Positions 1 to 8,041 of a stretch of 64,000 nucleotides of DNA are shown one piece after another. The translations under genes and the position numbers were made by a program. Source of the stretch: Pseudoselenomonas ruminis (GTDB taxonomy: Bacteria > Bacillota > Negativicutes > Selenomonadales > Selenomonadaceae); contig NZ_VTOY01000003.1 of the NCBI RefSeq assembly GCF_008271295.1, positions 124,001-188,000 on the forward strand, given 5' to 3'. The first letter of the stretch is position 1. Every line of letters starts with the position of its first letter. Below the pieces are notes generated by a model. That model was not told where the DNA came from. It saw nothing but the letters and a program-made list of their open reading frames with translations, and searched no databases.

Positions 1-38
1 TCAGGCTGTCGCAGGTTCGAATCCTGCTCGAGGAGCCA
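1..38 (+). tRNA. tRNA 3' part, probably tRNA-Asn
   Basis: Only the 3' part of a tRNA lies in the window. It shows a T arm (GCAGG, loop TTCGAAT, CCTGC), a 3' acceptor strand TCGAGGA, discriminator G and an encoded CCA. The anticodon is outside the window. The acceptor implies a 5' strand TCCTCGA, as in clostridial tRNA-Asn, and the 3' anticodon-stem strand TCAGG would fit the loop CTGTTAA. An Asn-Glu-Val order is common in Firmicutes. Identity is inferred. Confidence 0.6.
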
Positions 39-41
39 TAT

Positions 42-116
42 GGCGCGTTGGTCAAGTGGTTAAGACACCGCCCTTTCACGGCGGCTTCATGGGTTCGAAT
101 CCCATACGCGTCACCA
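42..116 (+). tRNA. tRNA-Glu (TTC)
   Basis: A complete cloverleaf with acceptor GGCGCGT/ACGCGTC, anticodon stem CCGCC/GGCGG around loop CTTTCAC (anticodon TTC at 75-77), T loop TTCGAAT and an encoded CCA. It sits 3 bases after the previous tRNA and 5 before the next, so the three are probably one transcript. Confidence 0.97.
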
Positions 117-121
117 TTTTC

Positions 122-197
122 GGGCGATTAGCTCAGCTGGGAGAGCGCCTGCCTTACAAGCAGGATGTCAGCAGTTCGATCCTGTTATCGCCCACCA
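122..197 (+). tRNA. tRNA-Val (TAC)
   Basis: A complete 76-nt tRNA with acceptor GGGCGAT/ATCGCCC, D arm with GCTCAG, anticodon stem CCTGC/GCAGG around CTTACAA (anticodon TAC) and an encoded CCA. It is the last tRNA of the cluster and is followed at once by an intrinsic terminator. Confidence 0.97.
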
Positions 198-208
198 TTG
201 AAAAGTAT

Positions 209-236
209 AGGCTGCCGTTAGGGCAGCCTTTTTTTT
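209..236 (+). terminator. intrinsic terminator of the tRNA cluster
   Basis: An 8-bp stem AGGCTGCC/GGCAGCCT with a 5-nt loop is followed by a run of 8 T. Confidence 0.9.
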
Positions 237-262
237 ATCGTTAAACGGAAAGGGGTTTGTGC

Positions 263-781
263 ATGAATACGGAAGAACGCCGGAGAAAATTGTTTGAACG
301 CCTGAAGGAAGCGGAACAGCCGTTAACAGGAACCAAGCTGTCCCGGGAATTTGGCGTAAGCCGCCAGATTATTGTCGGAGATATCAGCATTCTGCGGGCG
401 CAGGGCGTGCAGATTTTTGCTACGCCGCGGGGCTATATCCTGCCTCAGGAGCAGGGGCAGGCAAGCCAGATGGTAACCCTGGTATGCCGTCATGATGCCG
501 AAGGAATGGAAAAGGAATTATTGGCGATTGTCGATAACGGTGGTGCTGTCCTGGATGTTATCGTGGAGCATCCGCTCTATGGACCGATTCGCGGCGACCT
601 GCTGCTGGAAAATCGCCGGGATATCCGGGCGTTTCTGTCCAAAATGCAGAAGTGCCAGGCTAATCCACTGCTCGTCGTGACTGGCGGGGTTCACATGCAT
701 ACCGTGCGGGTGCCGGATGAAGAAACGCTGCAGGCTATCCGTGACGATTTGCGTAAGCTCCACATTCTGATTGAGAATTGA
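263..781 (+). CDS. niaR: NiaR-type NAD biosynthesis repressor (HTH + 3H domain)
   Basis: About 172 residues. An N-terminal helix-turn-helix (about residues 5-60, with the stretch REFGVSRQIIVGDI) is followed by a 3H domain. The three histidine clusters of that domain are visible as CRH near the domain start, EHPLYGPI, and GGVHMHT near residue 137. Members of this family (B. subtilis YrxA/NiaR, TM1602) bind nicotinic acid, usually with metal, and repress niacin transport or NAD synthesis genes. A TTG lies in frame at 257, but ATG 263 is preferred because AAAGGGG sits 8 nt upstream of it. No niacin or NAD genes are adjacent, so it probably acts in trans. Confidence 0.88.
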   Translation: MNTEERRRKLFERLKEAEQPLTGTKLSREFGVSRQIIVGDISILRAQGVQIFATPRGYILPQEQGQASQMVTLVCRHDAEGMEKELLAIVDNGGAVLDVIVEHPLYGPIRGDLLLENRRDIRAFLSKMQKCQANPLLVVTGGVHMHTVRVPDEETLQAIRDDLRKLHILIEN

Positions 782-812
782 CAGCGCTGAAAATGCAGAG
801 AAATTCACGATA

Positions 813-841
813 TTGCGTGACAATTCCCTTCGTAGTATAAT
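813..841 (+). promoter_or_regulatory. sigma-A promoter for the HD hydrolase gene
   Basis: TTGCGT at 813-818 and TATAAT at 836-841 are separated by 17 bp, about 45 bp upstream of the gene start. There is no terminator before glnS, so this promoter probably also drives glnS. Confidence 0.7.
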
Positions 842-887
842 GTTTTCATGCAGTGTCCGGATGGGGTTATAGTAAGGAAGACGAGTA

Positions 888-1688
888 ATGGAAGAATTAC
901 TGAAAAAAATGCATAGCTGGATGGACGATTATATGAAGCAGTTTGTCACCGATGACGAAGAAGTCATGCAGGGCATACGCATTAAGATGGTCCATACAGG
1001 ATACGTTACGGAAATCGCACGGGAACTGGCCCGGCATTTGAAGTTTCGTGAGCACGACGTTCAATTGGCTGAGGTCATGGGCCTGTTTCACGACGTGGGA
1101 CGATTCCGCCAGTACAGCCTATATAAGACCTTTAACGATGCGCAGTCCGAAGACCATGCAGACCTTGGCCTCAAGGTATTGACAGAGGAAATGCCTTATA
1201 TGGCGGAACTTTCGCCTGAAGACGAGACGTTGGTTCGCTTTGCCATCCGCAATCATAATAAGAAGGAAATCGAACCTACGGATGATTGGCGTAAGCTGGT
1301 TTTTGCGCGGCTGCTGCGCGATGCCGATAAGCTCGACATTTACCGTGTCCTTTCGCCTTATCTGGTACCGGAGGGGGCGCAAAAAGCGCCAAACTTTGTC
1401 CCCAGCGATGCCAGTCAGCTGGTAAGTCCGGACTTTGTCCGGGATTTTGCCGAGGGAAAACAGGCGGACTACCATCGTCTGCGGACGCATGGGGACCGGA
1501 AACTCGTACGGCTCATGTGGGTCTATGACATCAACTACAGCTGGACGCTTCGCAAGATGGTAGAGCGGGGGTATATTGACCTCATCATCAAGTACCTGCC
1601 GGAACAGGAAGGTCTGGAGGAAGGAATCCGCCGTCTGCGGAAATATGTTAAAGAAAAATGCGCGGCCGAAGACCGTGTGGAGTTATAA
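888..1688 (+). CDS. HD-domain phosphohydrolase
   Basis: 266 residues, ATG after AAGGAAG. The metal-binding HD signature is visible: H36, H68-D69 in GLFHDVGRF, and later H90, H123 and D145/D147 (RDADKLD). The family hydrolyses phosphate esters, often of nucleotides, but the substrate cannot be told from sequence. The gene lies 13 bp before glnS, whose Shine-Dalgarno overlaps this stop codon, so the two are probably one transcript. Function beyond metal-dependent phosphohydrolase is unknown. Confidence 0.8.
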   Translation: MEELLKKMHSWMDDYMKQFVTDDEEVMQGIRIKMVHTGYVTEIARELARHLKFREHDVQLAEVMGLFHDVGRFRQYSLYKTFNDAQSEDHADLGLKVLTEEMPYMAELSPEDETLVRFAIRNHNKKEIEPTDDWRKLVFARLLRDADKLDIYRVLSPYLVPEGAQKAPNFVPSDASQLVSPDFVRDFAEGKQADYHRLRTHGDRKLVRLMWVYDINYSWTLRKMVERGYIDLIIKYLPEQEGLEEGIRRLRKYVKEKCAAEDRVEL

Positions 1689-1701
1689 AGGAGAGAATCA
1701 A

Positions 1702-3378
1702 ATGGCAGAGAATACGACGATCGCTTCCAATTTCATTCAGAATGCGATTGAGGAAGACCAGAAGAACGGAAAGTATACGGAAGGTATTCATACGCGTTTC
1801 CCACCTGAGCCGAATGGTTATCTCCATATCGGCCATGCAAAATCGATTTGCCTGAACTTCGGTCTGGCCGAGCACAATCATGGCCTTTGCAACCTTCGCT
1901 TCGATGATACGAATCCGACGAAGGAAGATACGGAGTATGTTGACTCGATTCAGGAAGATATCCATTGGCTTGGTTTTTCCTGGCAGAACCGCATGTTCTA
2001 TGCATCGGATTACTTTGACAAACTTTACGATTATGCCTGTGAGCTTATTAAAAAGGGACTTGCTTATGTCGATGACCTGTCCGCTGACGAAATCCGTGCC
2101 TATCGCGGGACGCTTACGGAACCGGGCAAGGAAAGCCCATACCGCAACCGCAGTGTTGAGGAGAATCTCGACTTGTTCGCCCGCATGAAAGCTGGCGAAT
2201 TTGCCGATGGGGAAAAGGTACTGCGGGCCAAGATTGATATGGCATCGCCGAACATGGTCCTGCGCGATACGGTCATCTATCGCATTGCTCATGCGCATCA
2301 TCATCGCACGGGAGATGCCTGGTGCATCTATCCAATGTATGATTTTGCTCATCCGCTTTCCGATGCGATTGAGGGCATCACGCATTCGGTTTGCACGCTC
2401 GAGTTTGAGGAGCACCGTCCGTTCTATGACTGGCTCTTAGAATCGCTGGGCTTTGATGCCAATACGCGTCCACGCCAGATTGAGTTTGCGCGTTTGAACC
2501 TTACCAATACGGTCACGAGCAAGCGCAAATTGCGTCAGCTGGTCGAAGAGCATTTCGTCAGTGGCTGGGATGATCCGCGTATGCCGACGATTTCGGGACT
2601 TCGCCGCCGCGGCTACACGCCGGCATCGCTGCGCAAGTTCTGCGAAGAAATTGGCGTTGCGAAAGCGGACAGCCTGGTTGATGTCAGCATGCTTGAGCAT
2701 TGCGTCCGCGATGACCTCAACGAAAATGCTGACCGTGTTATGGCGGTACTGCGTCCGCTGAAGGTCGTCATCACGAACTATCCGGAAGATAAAGAGGAAT
2801 ACCTGCTGGCTGACAATAATCCGATGCATGGCGGCAGCCGCTTTGTACCGTTCTCGCGGGAAATCTACATCGAGCAGGAAGACTTCATGGAAGAGCCGCC
2901 AAAGAAATATTTCCGCCTCAAACCGGGCGGCGAGGTTCGTCTCAAACATGCCTATATCATCAAATGCGAGGAAGTTATCAAAGATGAAAATGGCAAGGTT
3001 GTAGAACTTCACTGCACGGCTTATTTGGATTCGAAGACTGGCGGGGCAACCGCTGGCCGCAAAATCAAGGGCACGATTCACTGGGTAGCTGCTAAGACGG
3101 CTCTGCCAGCAGAAGTACGCCTTTATGATTATCTTATCGAGTCGGATGAGAACGGCAATGTGCCCGCGGACTTCCTGGAAGCACTCAACAAGAATTCGCT
3201 GGAGACGATTGAAAATGCGTGGATTGAACCGAGCGTCAAGCTGACGGCAGCTGGCACGCATTACCAGTTCTTGCGCACGGGATATTTTGTCGTAGACCCG
3301 GATACTACGCCGGACAAGCTCGTATTCAACCGGGTGGTTGGTCTGCGTGACAGTTGGGCAAAGGTAAAGAAGGGATAA
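1702..3378 (+). CDS. glnS: glutaminyl-tRNA synthetase
   Basis: 558 residues, close to the usual 550. A class I synthetase charging tRNA-Gln with glutamine in the cytoplasm. The HIGH motif is at residues 42-45 ([11 protein letters not shown]) and the second class I motif appears as TSKRKL near residue 273, which fits the Gln-type MSKRKL. The C-terminal beta-barrel anticodon domains follow (about residues 340-550). The frame is open well upstream, but ATG 1702 is chosen because AAGGAGAG lies 7 nt before it and homologues start there. Most Firmicutes lack GlnRS and use GatCAB amidation, so the gene is phylogenetically notable. Confidence 0.97.
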   Translation: MAENTTIASNFIQNAIEEDQKNGKYTEGIHTRFPPEPNGYLHIGHAKSICLNFGLAEHNHGLCNLRFDDTNPTKEDTEYVDSIQEDIHWLGFSWQNRMFYASDYFDKLYDYACELIKKGLAYVDDLSADEIRAYRGTLTEPGKESPYRNRSVEENLDLFARMKAGEFADGEKVLRAKIDMASPNMVLRDTVIYRIAHAHHHRTGDAWCIYPMYDFAHPLSDAIEGITHSVCTLEFEEHRPFYDWLLESLGFDANTRPRQIEFARLNLTNTVTSKRKLRQLVEEHFVSGWDDPRMPTISGLRRRGYTPASLRKFCEEIGVAKADSLVDVSMLEHCVRDDLNENADRVMAVLRPLKVVITNYPEDKEEYLLADNNPMHGGSRFVPFSREIYIEQEDFMEEPPKKYFRLKPGGEVRLKHAYIIKCEEVIKDENGKVVELHCTAYLDSKTGGATAGRKIKGTIHWVAAKTALPAEVRLYDYLIESDENGNVPADFLEALNKNSLETIENAWIEPSVKLTAAGTHYQFLRTGYFVVDPDTTPDKLVFNRVVGLRDSWAKVKKG

Positions 3379-3379
3379 T

Positions 3380-3691
3380 ATGAGCAAAATACCAAAAGGC
3401 CTTACGGATAAGGACATGTTCCAAAATTATGTGGAGGAAGCTACGCTGGAGGACACCTTCATTAAAGCGGAGAAGGCCGCTGAGCAGAAGCGCCGCGAAC
3501 GCGCCGGCATTGAACCGCCGGCACAGCTTGGCAAGGCCGGTTTTACGCCGGAGCTTACCGAGGAGCTGGGCAAGGCTTTGCTGCAGTTAAAGATGGAACT
3601 GTTCCGTGAGGGAATCCAGAAGTATTCGTTCAAGATCAAGCGCGATGGGGAAAACATCGTGCTGGTTCCGAAGTATAAGAAAAACCAGTAA
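3380..3691 (+). CDS. conserved small protein, unknown function
   Basis: 103 residues, not recognised. The ATG is one base after the glnS stop, with AGAAGGG inside the glnS end as ribosome binding site, so it is probably translationally coupled to glnS. The protein is charged and helical-looking in its first half (EKAAEQKRRERAG), with a basic C-terminus (VPKYKKNQ). It has no signal peptide, membrane segment or cysteine. The link to glnS is positional only. Confidence 0.7.
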   Translation: MSKIPKGLTDKDMFQNYVEEATLEDTFIKAEKAAEQKRRERAGIEPPAQLGKAGFTPELTEELGKALLQLKMELFREGIQKYSFKIKRDGENIVLVPKYKKNQ

Positions 3692-3728
3692 ATTGAACCA
3701 GTATAAATAAAGAAAGAAGTGGATTGTA

Positions 3729-5012
3729 TTGCTGAGCAGCACAACGGTAGCAGTCATCATTTTTGTTACTGCTTACGCGCTGATAATTTCCGAGAAGGTT
3801 CACCGTACGATTGTCGGTATTTTCGGAGCGATGCTGATGATACTCTGTGGAATCATCAGCCAGGAAACTGCTATTCATCATATTGATTTTAATACCTTAG
3901 GGCTCTTGATGGGCATGATGATTATCGTCAATATCACCAGTGAGACCGGACTTTTCAATTTTCTGGCCATTTGGGCGGCCAAGAAAGTAAAGGCTCGTCC
4001 GATTGCCCTGCTGGTGGCTTTGTCGACTCTGACCATGATTTGTTCCGCCCTGCTCGATAACGTTACTACGGTTTTGTTGACCGTACCGATTACGTTCAGC
4101 ATCACGGCACAGCTCAAGGTGGATGTAAAACCTTATTTGATTTCGCAGATTCTGTCCTCGAATATCGGTGGTACGGCGACTCTCATCGGCGACCCGCCAA
4201 ACATTATGATTGGCAGTGCTGTGGGGCTTAATTTCATGGATTTTGTCATGAATATGACCGGGGTATCGATTGTTATTTTTATCGTCGTACAGGCGCTGCT
4301 CATCCTGCTTTATGGCAAAGGGCTCAAGACTCAGCCGGATCTTCAGGAAAAGGTCATGCGCCTTAATGCGAAGAGCCAGATTTCCGATGTAAAGCTTTTG
4401 AAGAAATGCTTGTTTGTTATCTTCGTTACGATTTCCCTGTTTGTTATGCATGGCGCTCTTGGCCTGGAAACGGCTACGGCTGCTCTTACCGGAGCAGGTT
4501 TGCTGCTGCTCATCACGTTTACGCGCAATGAGGCGATGATTTCCAAGGTACTTTCGAAAGTCGAGTGGCTGGCCATCTTCTTTTTTGCTGGTCTGTTTGT
4601 ATTGGTCGGCGCGCTGGTGGAAACGGGGGTCATCAAGATGCTCGCCGCTGAGGCCATCAAGCTCACGAATGGTGATGTAACGGCTACGGCTGTGCTGATC
4701 CTTTGGATGAGCGCCATTGCTTCGGCCTTTATCGACAATATTCCGTTTGTGGCGACGCTTATCCCGCTGATTCAGGATATGGGGCAGATGGGCCTTACGA
4801 ATCTTGACCCGCTCTGGTGGTCACTGGCACTTGGTGCCTGCCTCGGCGGCAATGGTACTTTGATTGGTGCTAGTGCTAACGTTGTCGTTGCCTCGATGGC
4901 AGCACAGCGTGGCCGTCAGATTTCCTTCCTTGGATTTATGAAAGTGGCCTTCCCGGTCATGGTGCTGACGATTATTATGGCCAATGTTTACATCTGGCTG
5001 CGTTATCTTTAA
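3729..5012 (+). CDS. ArsB/NhaD/SLC13-like ion transporter
   Basis: 427 residues with about 11 hydrophobic segments, an inner-membrane permease of the ion transporter superfamily. Two inverted-repeat signatures are clear: LLDNVTTVLLTVP followed by GGTATLIGDPPNIMIG in the first half, and FIDNIPFVATLIP followed by GGNGTLIGASANVVV in the second. Members move arsenite, Na+/H+, citrate or other anions; the substrate cannot be assigned. The start is TTG, with an AAAGAAGTGG site upstream. The gene ends just before a strong terminator and closes the run that starts at the HD gene. Confidence 0.85.
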   Translation: MLSSTTVAVIIFVTAYALIISEKVHRTIVGIFGAMLMILCGIISQETAIHHIDFNTLGLLMGMMIIVNITSETGLFNFLAIWAAKKVKARPIALLVALSTLTMICSALLDNVTTVLLTVPITFSITAQLKVDVKPYLISQILSSNIGGTATLIGDPPNIMIGSAVGLNFMDFVMNMTGVSIVIFIVVQALLILLYGKGLKTQPDLQEKVMRLNAKSQISDVKLLKKCLFVIFVTISLFVMHGALGLETATAALTGAGLLLLITFTRNEAMISKVLSKVEWLAIFFFAGLFVLVGALVETGVIKMLAAEAIKLTNGDVTATAVLILWMSAIASAFIDNIPFVATLIPLIQDMGQMGLTNLDPLWWSLALGACLGGNGTLIGASANVVVASMAAQRGRQISFLGFMKVAFPVMVLTIIMANVYIWLRYL

Positions 5013-5025
5013 GAATGACTGCAAG

Positions 5026-5061
5026 AAGCTGTCTTCCCTGATTCGGGGAGACAGCTTTTTT
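5026..5061 (+). terminator. intrinsic terminator after the ion transporter
   Basis: A 13-bp stem AAGCTGTCTTCCC/GGGGAGACAGCTT (one T-G pair) with a 6-nt loop runs into a T-run. Confidence 0.9.
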
Positions 5062-5234
5062 AAGCAAGTGCTATAGCATTTCCTATGTCGCCTTTTGCGT
5101 AAGGAGTGGAGTAAGGGGCGTCTTCTTAGGGAATCAGTATGTATTTGTGGCTAATTTTTTATTGTGTAACATTTTTTACAGACTGCCTTCGTTTTTTTCC
5201 GTATAGTTAGGGAATACGAAACGGAGGTAATAGA

Positions 5235-5831
5235 ATGAGTGCATTTTTAGGACCGATTCACTATTGGATGTATGAAAAGATATTGGTGCAGGAGGAACTC
5301 GTGGCCCGCATAGCTGCTAAAGCAGTGCAGGAGGGCTGGCTGGATTCGACAGCGGAGTTTGTGGCTGGCGAAAGCCGCCCGCTGGAAGAAATCATCGATG
5401 AAGCCAATATTCACGGCTGGTTAAGCGCCCGGATTGAAAGTGTGGAAAAGCGCTATGCCGGACTGGTGGTCGGGCTCGTAACCGGGCATGAGGAAAGAAT
5501 GGCTGACTTGAAGGCGATCGCCTATGCATTGGGAAGCGGAAAAGCTGCCGCTGCCGATAGTACGGCCGGCGAGTGCTACAAGCGGATTGAGGATTGTACG
5601 CTGGATGGTATGCCCTGCGATGGGGTAAATGCCGTTACCGATAAAAGTGAGGAAAGCTTTAGCTGGCAGCAGCGGTTTGATGTTCATGGCATGTATTGGA
5701 AGGAAGCGGGGGGCCGGGGGGAAGACTACTATGCCCTGCGCCAGCAGCTGGTGGCTGGGATTCTTTCGGCAACCGATTTTGTTTTGACAAGTTCTGGACA
5801 GGGAAAATACTGTTTATGTCATAAGGAGTAA
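5235..5831 (+). CDS. conserved hypothetical protein paired with a nucleosidase-like gene
   Basis: 198 residues, ATG after CGGAGG. It starts with FLGPIHYWMYEKI, a motif I associate with uncharacterised clostridial proteins. The rest looks soluble and mostly helical, with conserved-looking His, Trp and Cys residues (C117, C123, and CLCHKE at the end). No signal peptide and no known domain recognised. The gene is followed 24 bp later by the nucleosidase-like gene with no terminator between, so the two are probably one transcript. Confidence 0.75.
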   Translation: MSAFLGPIHYWMYEKILVQEELVARIAAKAVQEGWLDSTAEFVAGESRPLEEIIDEANIHGWLSARIESVEKRYAGLVVGLVTGHEERMADLKAIAYALGSGKAAAADSTAGECYKRIEDCTLDGMPCDGVNAVTDKSEESFSWQQRFDVHGMYWKEAGGRGEDYYALRQQLVAGILSATDFVLTSSGQGKYCLCHKE

Positions 5832-5855
5832 AGATTCGTAAAGGGGCGAGAATAA

Positions 5856-6611
5856 ATGGATACCCAAAGGATAATGATTGAAGGTGCCATGAATATGGAA
5901 ACCAGTCTGCTGCTCAAAGCGCTGGCTGACCCGCAGGAACATATCGTGGGGCAGTGGCGTTTTGTCGAGGGATGTTACCATTCGGTGCATTTGGTGGTGG
6001 CTGTGACTTCAATCGGTATGACGAATGCGGCGGCAGCTACGGCGCTGGGTATCGAAAAATTCCGCCCTGCTGCCGTTATAAGCCAGGGCACTGCCGGTGG
6101 TCATGACCCGGCACTGCAGGCTTACGATATCGTGCTGGGCAAGCGCTCTTTCGACGCAAGTGCTTACCGCACGGCCCAGGAAGAAAAGGCAGATTGGCGG
6201 CATCTTGAGCTCATGGGGGCGTATGCCTATGATGCGGCCGCCCAGGCTTTTGTTCCGCAGGCCGTTTATTATCCCGGGGATGAAAAACTGCTGGCAGCGG
6301 CGCGTACGGTGGGACAGGAGTATACGCGGGGCCGTGTAGTCGATGGCTGCATCGCAAGCTGCAATACCTGGAACCGGCAAAAAGAGCGCCTGCAATACCT
6401 GCACGACCAATTTGGCTCTTCCTGCGAGGATATGGAGGTAAACTCGGCGGCACAAATCTGCCAGCAGTACGGGATTCCGTTTCTCGGCATCCGTATCCTA
6501 TCGAATACCGAATTCCGGGCGGAGGAATTCCAGCCAGAATCGGCAGGTGTTTGCCAGCAGTTTGTCTTAGCCGTGGCAGAGCAATACAACCGGGAGTTGG
6601 CTGGCAACTGA
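5856..6611 (+). CDS. PNP/UDP phosphorylase-family nucleosidase (MTA/SAH nucleosidase-like)
   Basis: 251 residues. The fold signature matches the MTA/SAH nucleosidase branch: N-terminal EGAMNMET (purine-site loop), ISQGTAGGHDP (ribose/phosphate loop), and EDMEVNSAAQICQQYGIPF, which corresponds to the VDMEAAAI region that holds the ribose-binding Met-Glu. The catalytic Asp of MtnN (in the motif ISD) is Asn here (ILSNTEF). Asn at this place occurs in related purine phosphorylases and in a Gram-positive subfamily, so the substrate may differ from MTA/SAH. It lies in a pair with the preceding gene. Confidence 0.75.
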   Translation: MDTQRIMIEGAMNMETSLLLKALADPQEHIVGQWRFVEGCYHSVHLVVAVTSIGMTNAAAATALGIEKFRPAAVISQGTAGGHDPALQAYDIVLGKRSFDASAYRTAQEEKADWRHLELMGAYAYDAAAQAFVPQAVYYPGDEKLLAAARTVGQEYTRGRVVDGCIASCNTWNRQKERLQYLHDQFGSSCEDMEVNSAAQICQQYGIPFLGIRILSNTEFRAEEFQPESAGVCQQFVLAVAEQYNRELAGN

Positions 6612-6632
6612 CAAAATCATAGTAGGATAGTT

Positions 6633-6662
6633 AAAGCAGTCTGTATGGCAGGCTGCTTTTTT
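6633..6662 (+). terminator. intrinsic terminator after the nucleosidase
   Basis: An 11-bp stem AAAGCAGTCTG/CAGGCTGCTTT (one T-G pair) with loop TATGG continues into T residues. Confidence 0.88.
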
Positions 6663-6706
6663 ATTGTCAAAGTGCTATAGAGAATCAGGCGGTTGTAATA
6701 TATAAA

Positions 6707-6763
6707 TTGACATGTAAATTATTACATATTATAATTATTCTTTGTAATTGACAGGTCAATTAC
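6707..6763 (+). promoter_or_regulatory. consensus sigma-A promoter with two palindromic operator-like sites
   Basis: TTGACA (6707-6712) and TATAAT (6730-6735) are 17 bp apart, a perfect consensus. A palindrome ATGTAA-ATTA-TTACAT (6712-6727) fills the spacer. A second one, GTAATTGAC-AG-GTCAATTAC (6744-6763, perfect 9-bp arms), covers the expected transcription start. The placement is typical of a repressor of the MarR or TetR kind. No regulator gene is adjacent. Confidence 0.75.
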
Positions 6764-6782
6764 GGAAAGGAGCGATAGTATT

Positions 6783-7979
6783 TTGACAAGAGAAAAATTA
6801 TGGACACGGAATTTTGGTGCGTTGATTGCGGCAAATGGCTTGTTGTTTGCTAGCTTTCATTTTTTGCTGCCAACGATTACCTTGTATGCAGCTAGTCTGG
6901 GGGCAACGGGTATGCAAATGGGATTGATTGGTGGTATTTTTGGTTATTCGGCAATTTTTATCCGCTTGTTTACGGATACAGGCGTAAGGGCGTTTGGCAA
7001 GAAATTATGCCTGTATGCTGGCCTTATCCTTTGCGTTCTGGCAACGCTTGGCTATCTGTTTTTTACGAATATCAATGCCCTGGTTTTTGCCCGGGTAATT
7101 CACGGTTTTGGCTTTGGTCTGGCTACGACGTTTGCCGCGGCATTGGCTGCTGATGTAATTCCTGCTTCACGCCGGGGCGAAGGCATTGGTTATTTCGGCT
7201 TGGGCAGTACGGTTGCCATGGCGATGGCACCAGCTTTAGGCTTGTGGCTGCTTTCTGAGGGTGCGGTAAATCTCTTTTTATCCTCGATAACAGCGGCATT
7301 GCTGGCGTTATTCTTTTCTTATATCTGCCGGGGCAAAAAGATGGTATCGGAATTGCCGCCAGTGGCACCAATCAAGTCATCCATTCGCAATCGCTTGTGT
7401 GAACGCAATACGGGCGGACCAGCCCTGCTGACTATTTTGTTTGGTGCTGGCTACGGCAGTGTCAACACTTTCATTGCCATGCTGGCGGCAGAAAAGAGCA
7501 TCGAAGGGGCAGGCCTCTTCTTTGTAGTAGGTACTTTGTTTATCTTTATTTCCCGTCCATTTGGCGGGCGGCTTCTTGACCGGTATGGCGCTTTTGCCGT
7601 AGTCCTGCCAGGGGCAATTTCATATTTAGCCGCTCTGGGGCTTTTGATATGGGCTCCGTCTTTAGCCTGGCTGCTGGTGGCATCGGCCTTTTATGGTCTG
7701 GGAGCAGGCGCACTGCTGCCGGCACTTCTTACCTGGATGCTCAATCAGGTACATCCGGACCGGCATAGTGTCGCCAGTGCAACGTTCTATAATATGTTGG
7801 ATATCGGCACGAGTACCGGTATTATGGTGCTCGGTACGGTGGCGGGCGAAATCGGCTTTACCGGAATGTTTGGCTGGATTGCAGCGATCATGGGAGCATT
7901 TTTGCTGCTGGCGGTCATCCAGTATCGCAGCCGGGATACGAATGAGGTTTCTTTTGAGGAAATTGAAGACGCAGAGTAA
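6783..7979 (+). CDS. MFS transporter
   Basis: 398 residues with about 12 hydrophobic segments in two six-helix halves, an inner-membrane major facilitator permease. The loop after the second helix holds RLFTDTGVR, matching the family's DRxGRR-like motif, and the second half has SRPFGGRLLDRYG in the equivalent place. The start is TTG after GGAAAGGAG. Family members of this size are commonly drug or metabolite exporters; the substrate is not visible. The gene stands alone between terminators, behind a strong promoter with two palindromes, so substrate-inducible expression is likely (inference). Confidence 0.85.
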   Translation: MTREKLWTRNFGALIAANGLLFASFHFLLPTITLYAASLGATGMQMGLIGGIFGYSAIFIRLFTDTGVRAFGKKLCLYAGLILCVLATLGYLFFTNINALVFARVIHGFGFGLATTFAAALAADVIPASRRGEGIGYFGLGSTVAMAMAPALGLWLLSEGAVNLFLSSITAALLALFFSYICRGKKMVSELPPVAPIKSSIRNRLCERNTGGPALLTILFGAGYGSVNTFIAMLAAEKSIEGAGLFFVVGTLFIFISRPFGGRLLDRYGAFAVVLPGAISYLAALGLLIWAPSLAWLLVASAFYGLGAGALLPALLTWMLNQVHPDRHSVASATFYNMLDIGTSTGIMVLGTVAGEIGFTGMFGWIAAIMGAFLLLAVIQYRSRDTNEVSFEEIEDAE

Positions 7980-7985
7980 GTAAAT

Positions 7986-8030
7986 AAAAATGAGACGTAC
8001 AAGGCAAAGTGACTTGTACGTCTCATTTTT
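7986..8030. terminator. bidirectional terminator between convergent genes
   Basis: A 13-bp stem TGAGACGTACAAG/CTTGTACGTCTCA is flanked by A5 on the left and T5 on the right, so it works for both the MFS gene and the convergent FAD gene. Confidence 0.93.
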
Positions 8031-8041
8031 TATATAACAGC

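Noticed and set aside
56-244. A 62-codon open frame over the tRNA cluster
   Set aside because: It lies wholly on tRNA-Glu, tRNA-Val and their terminator and has no ribosome site.
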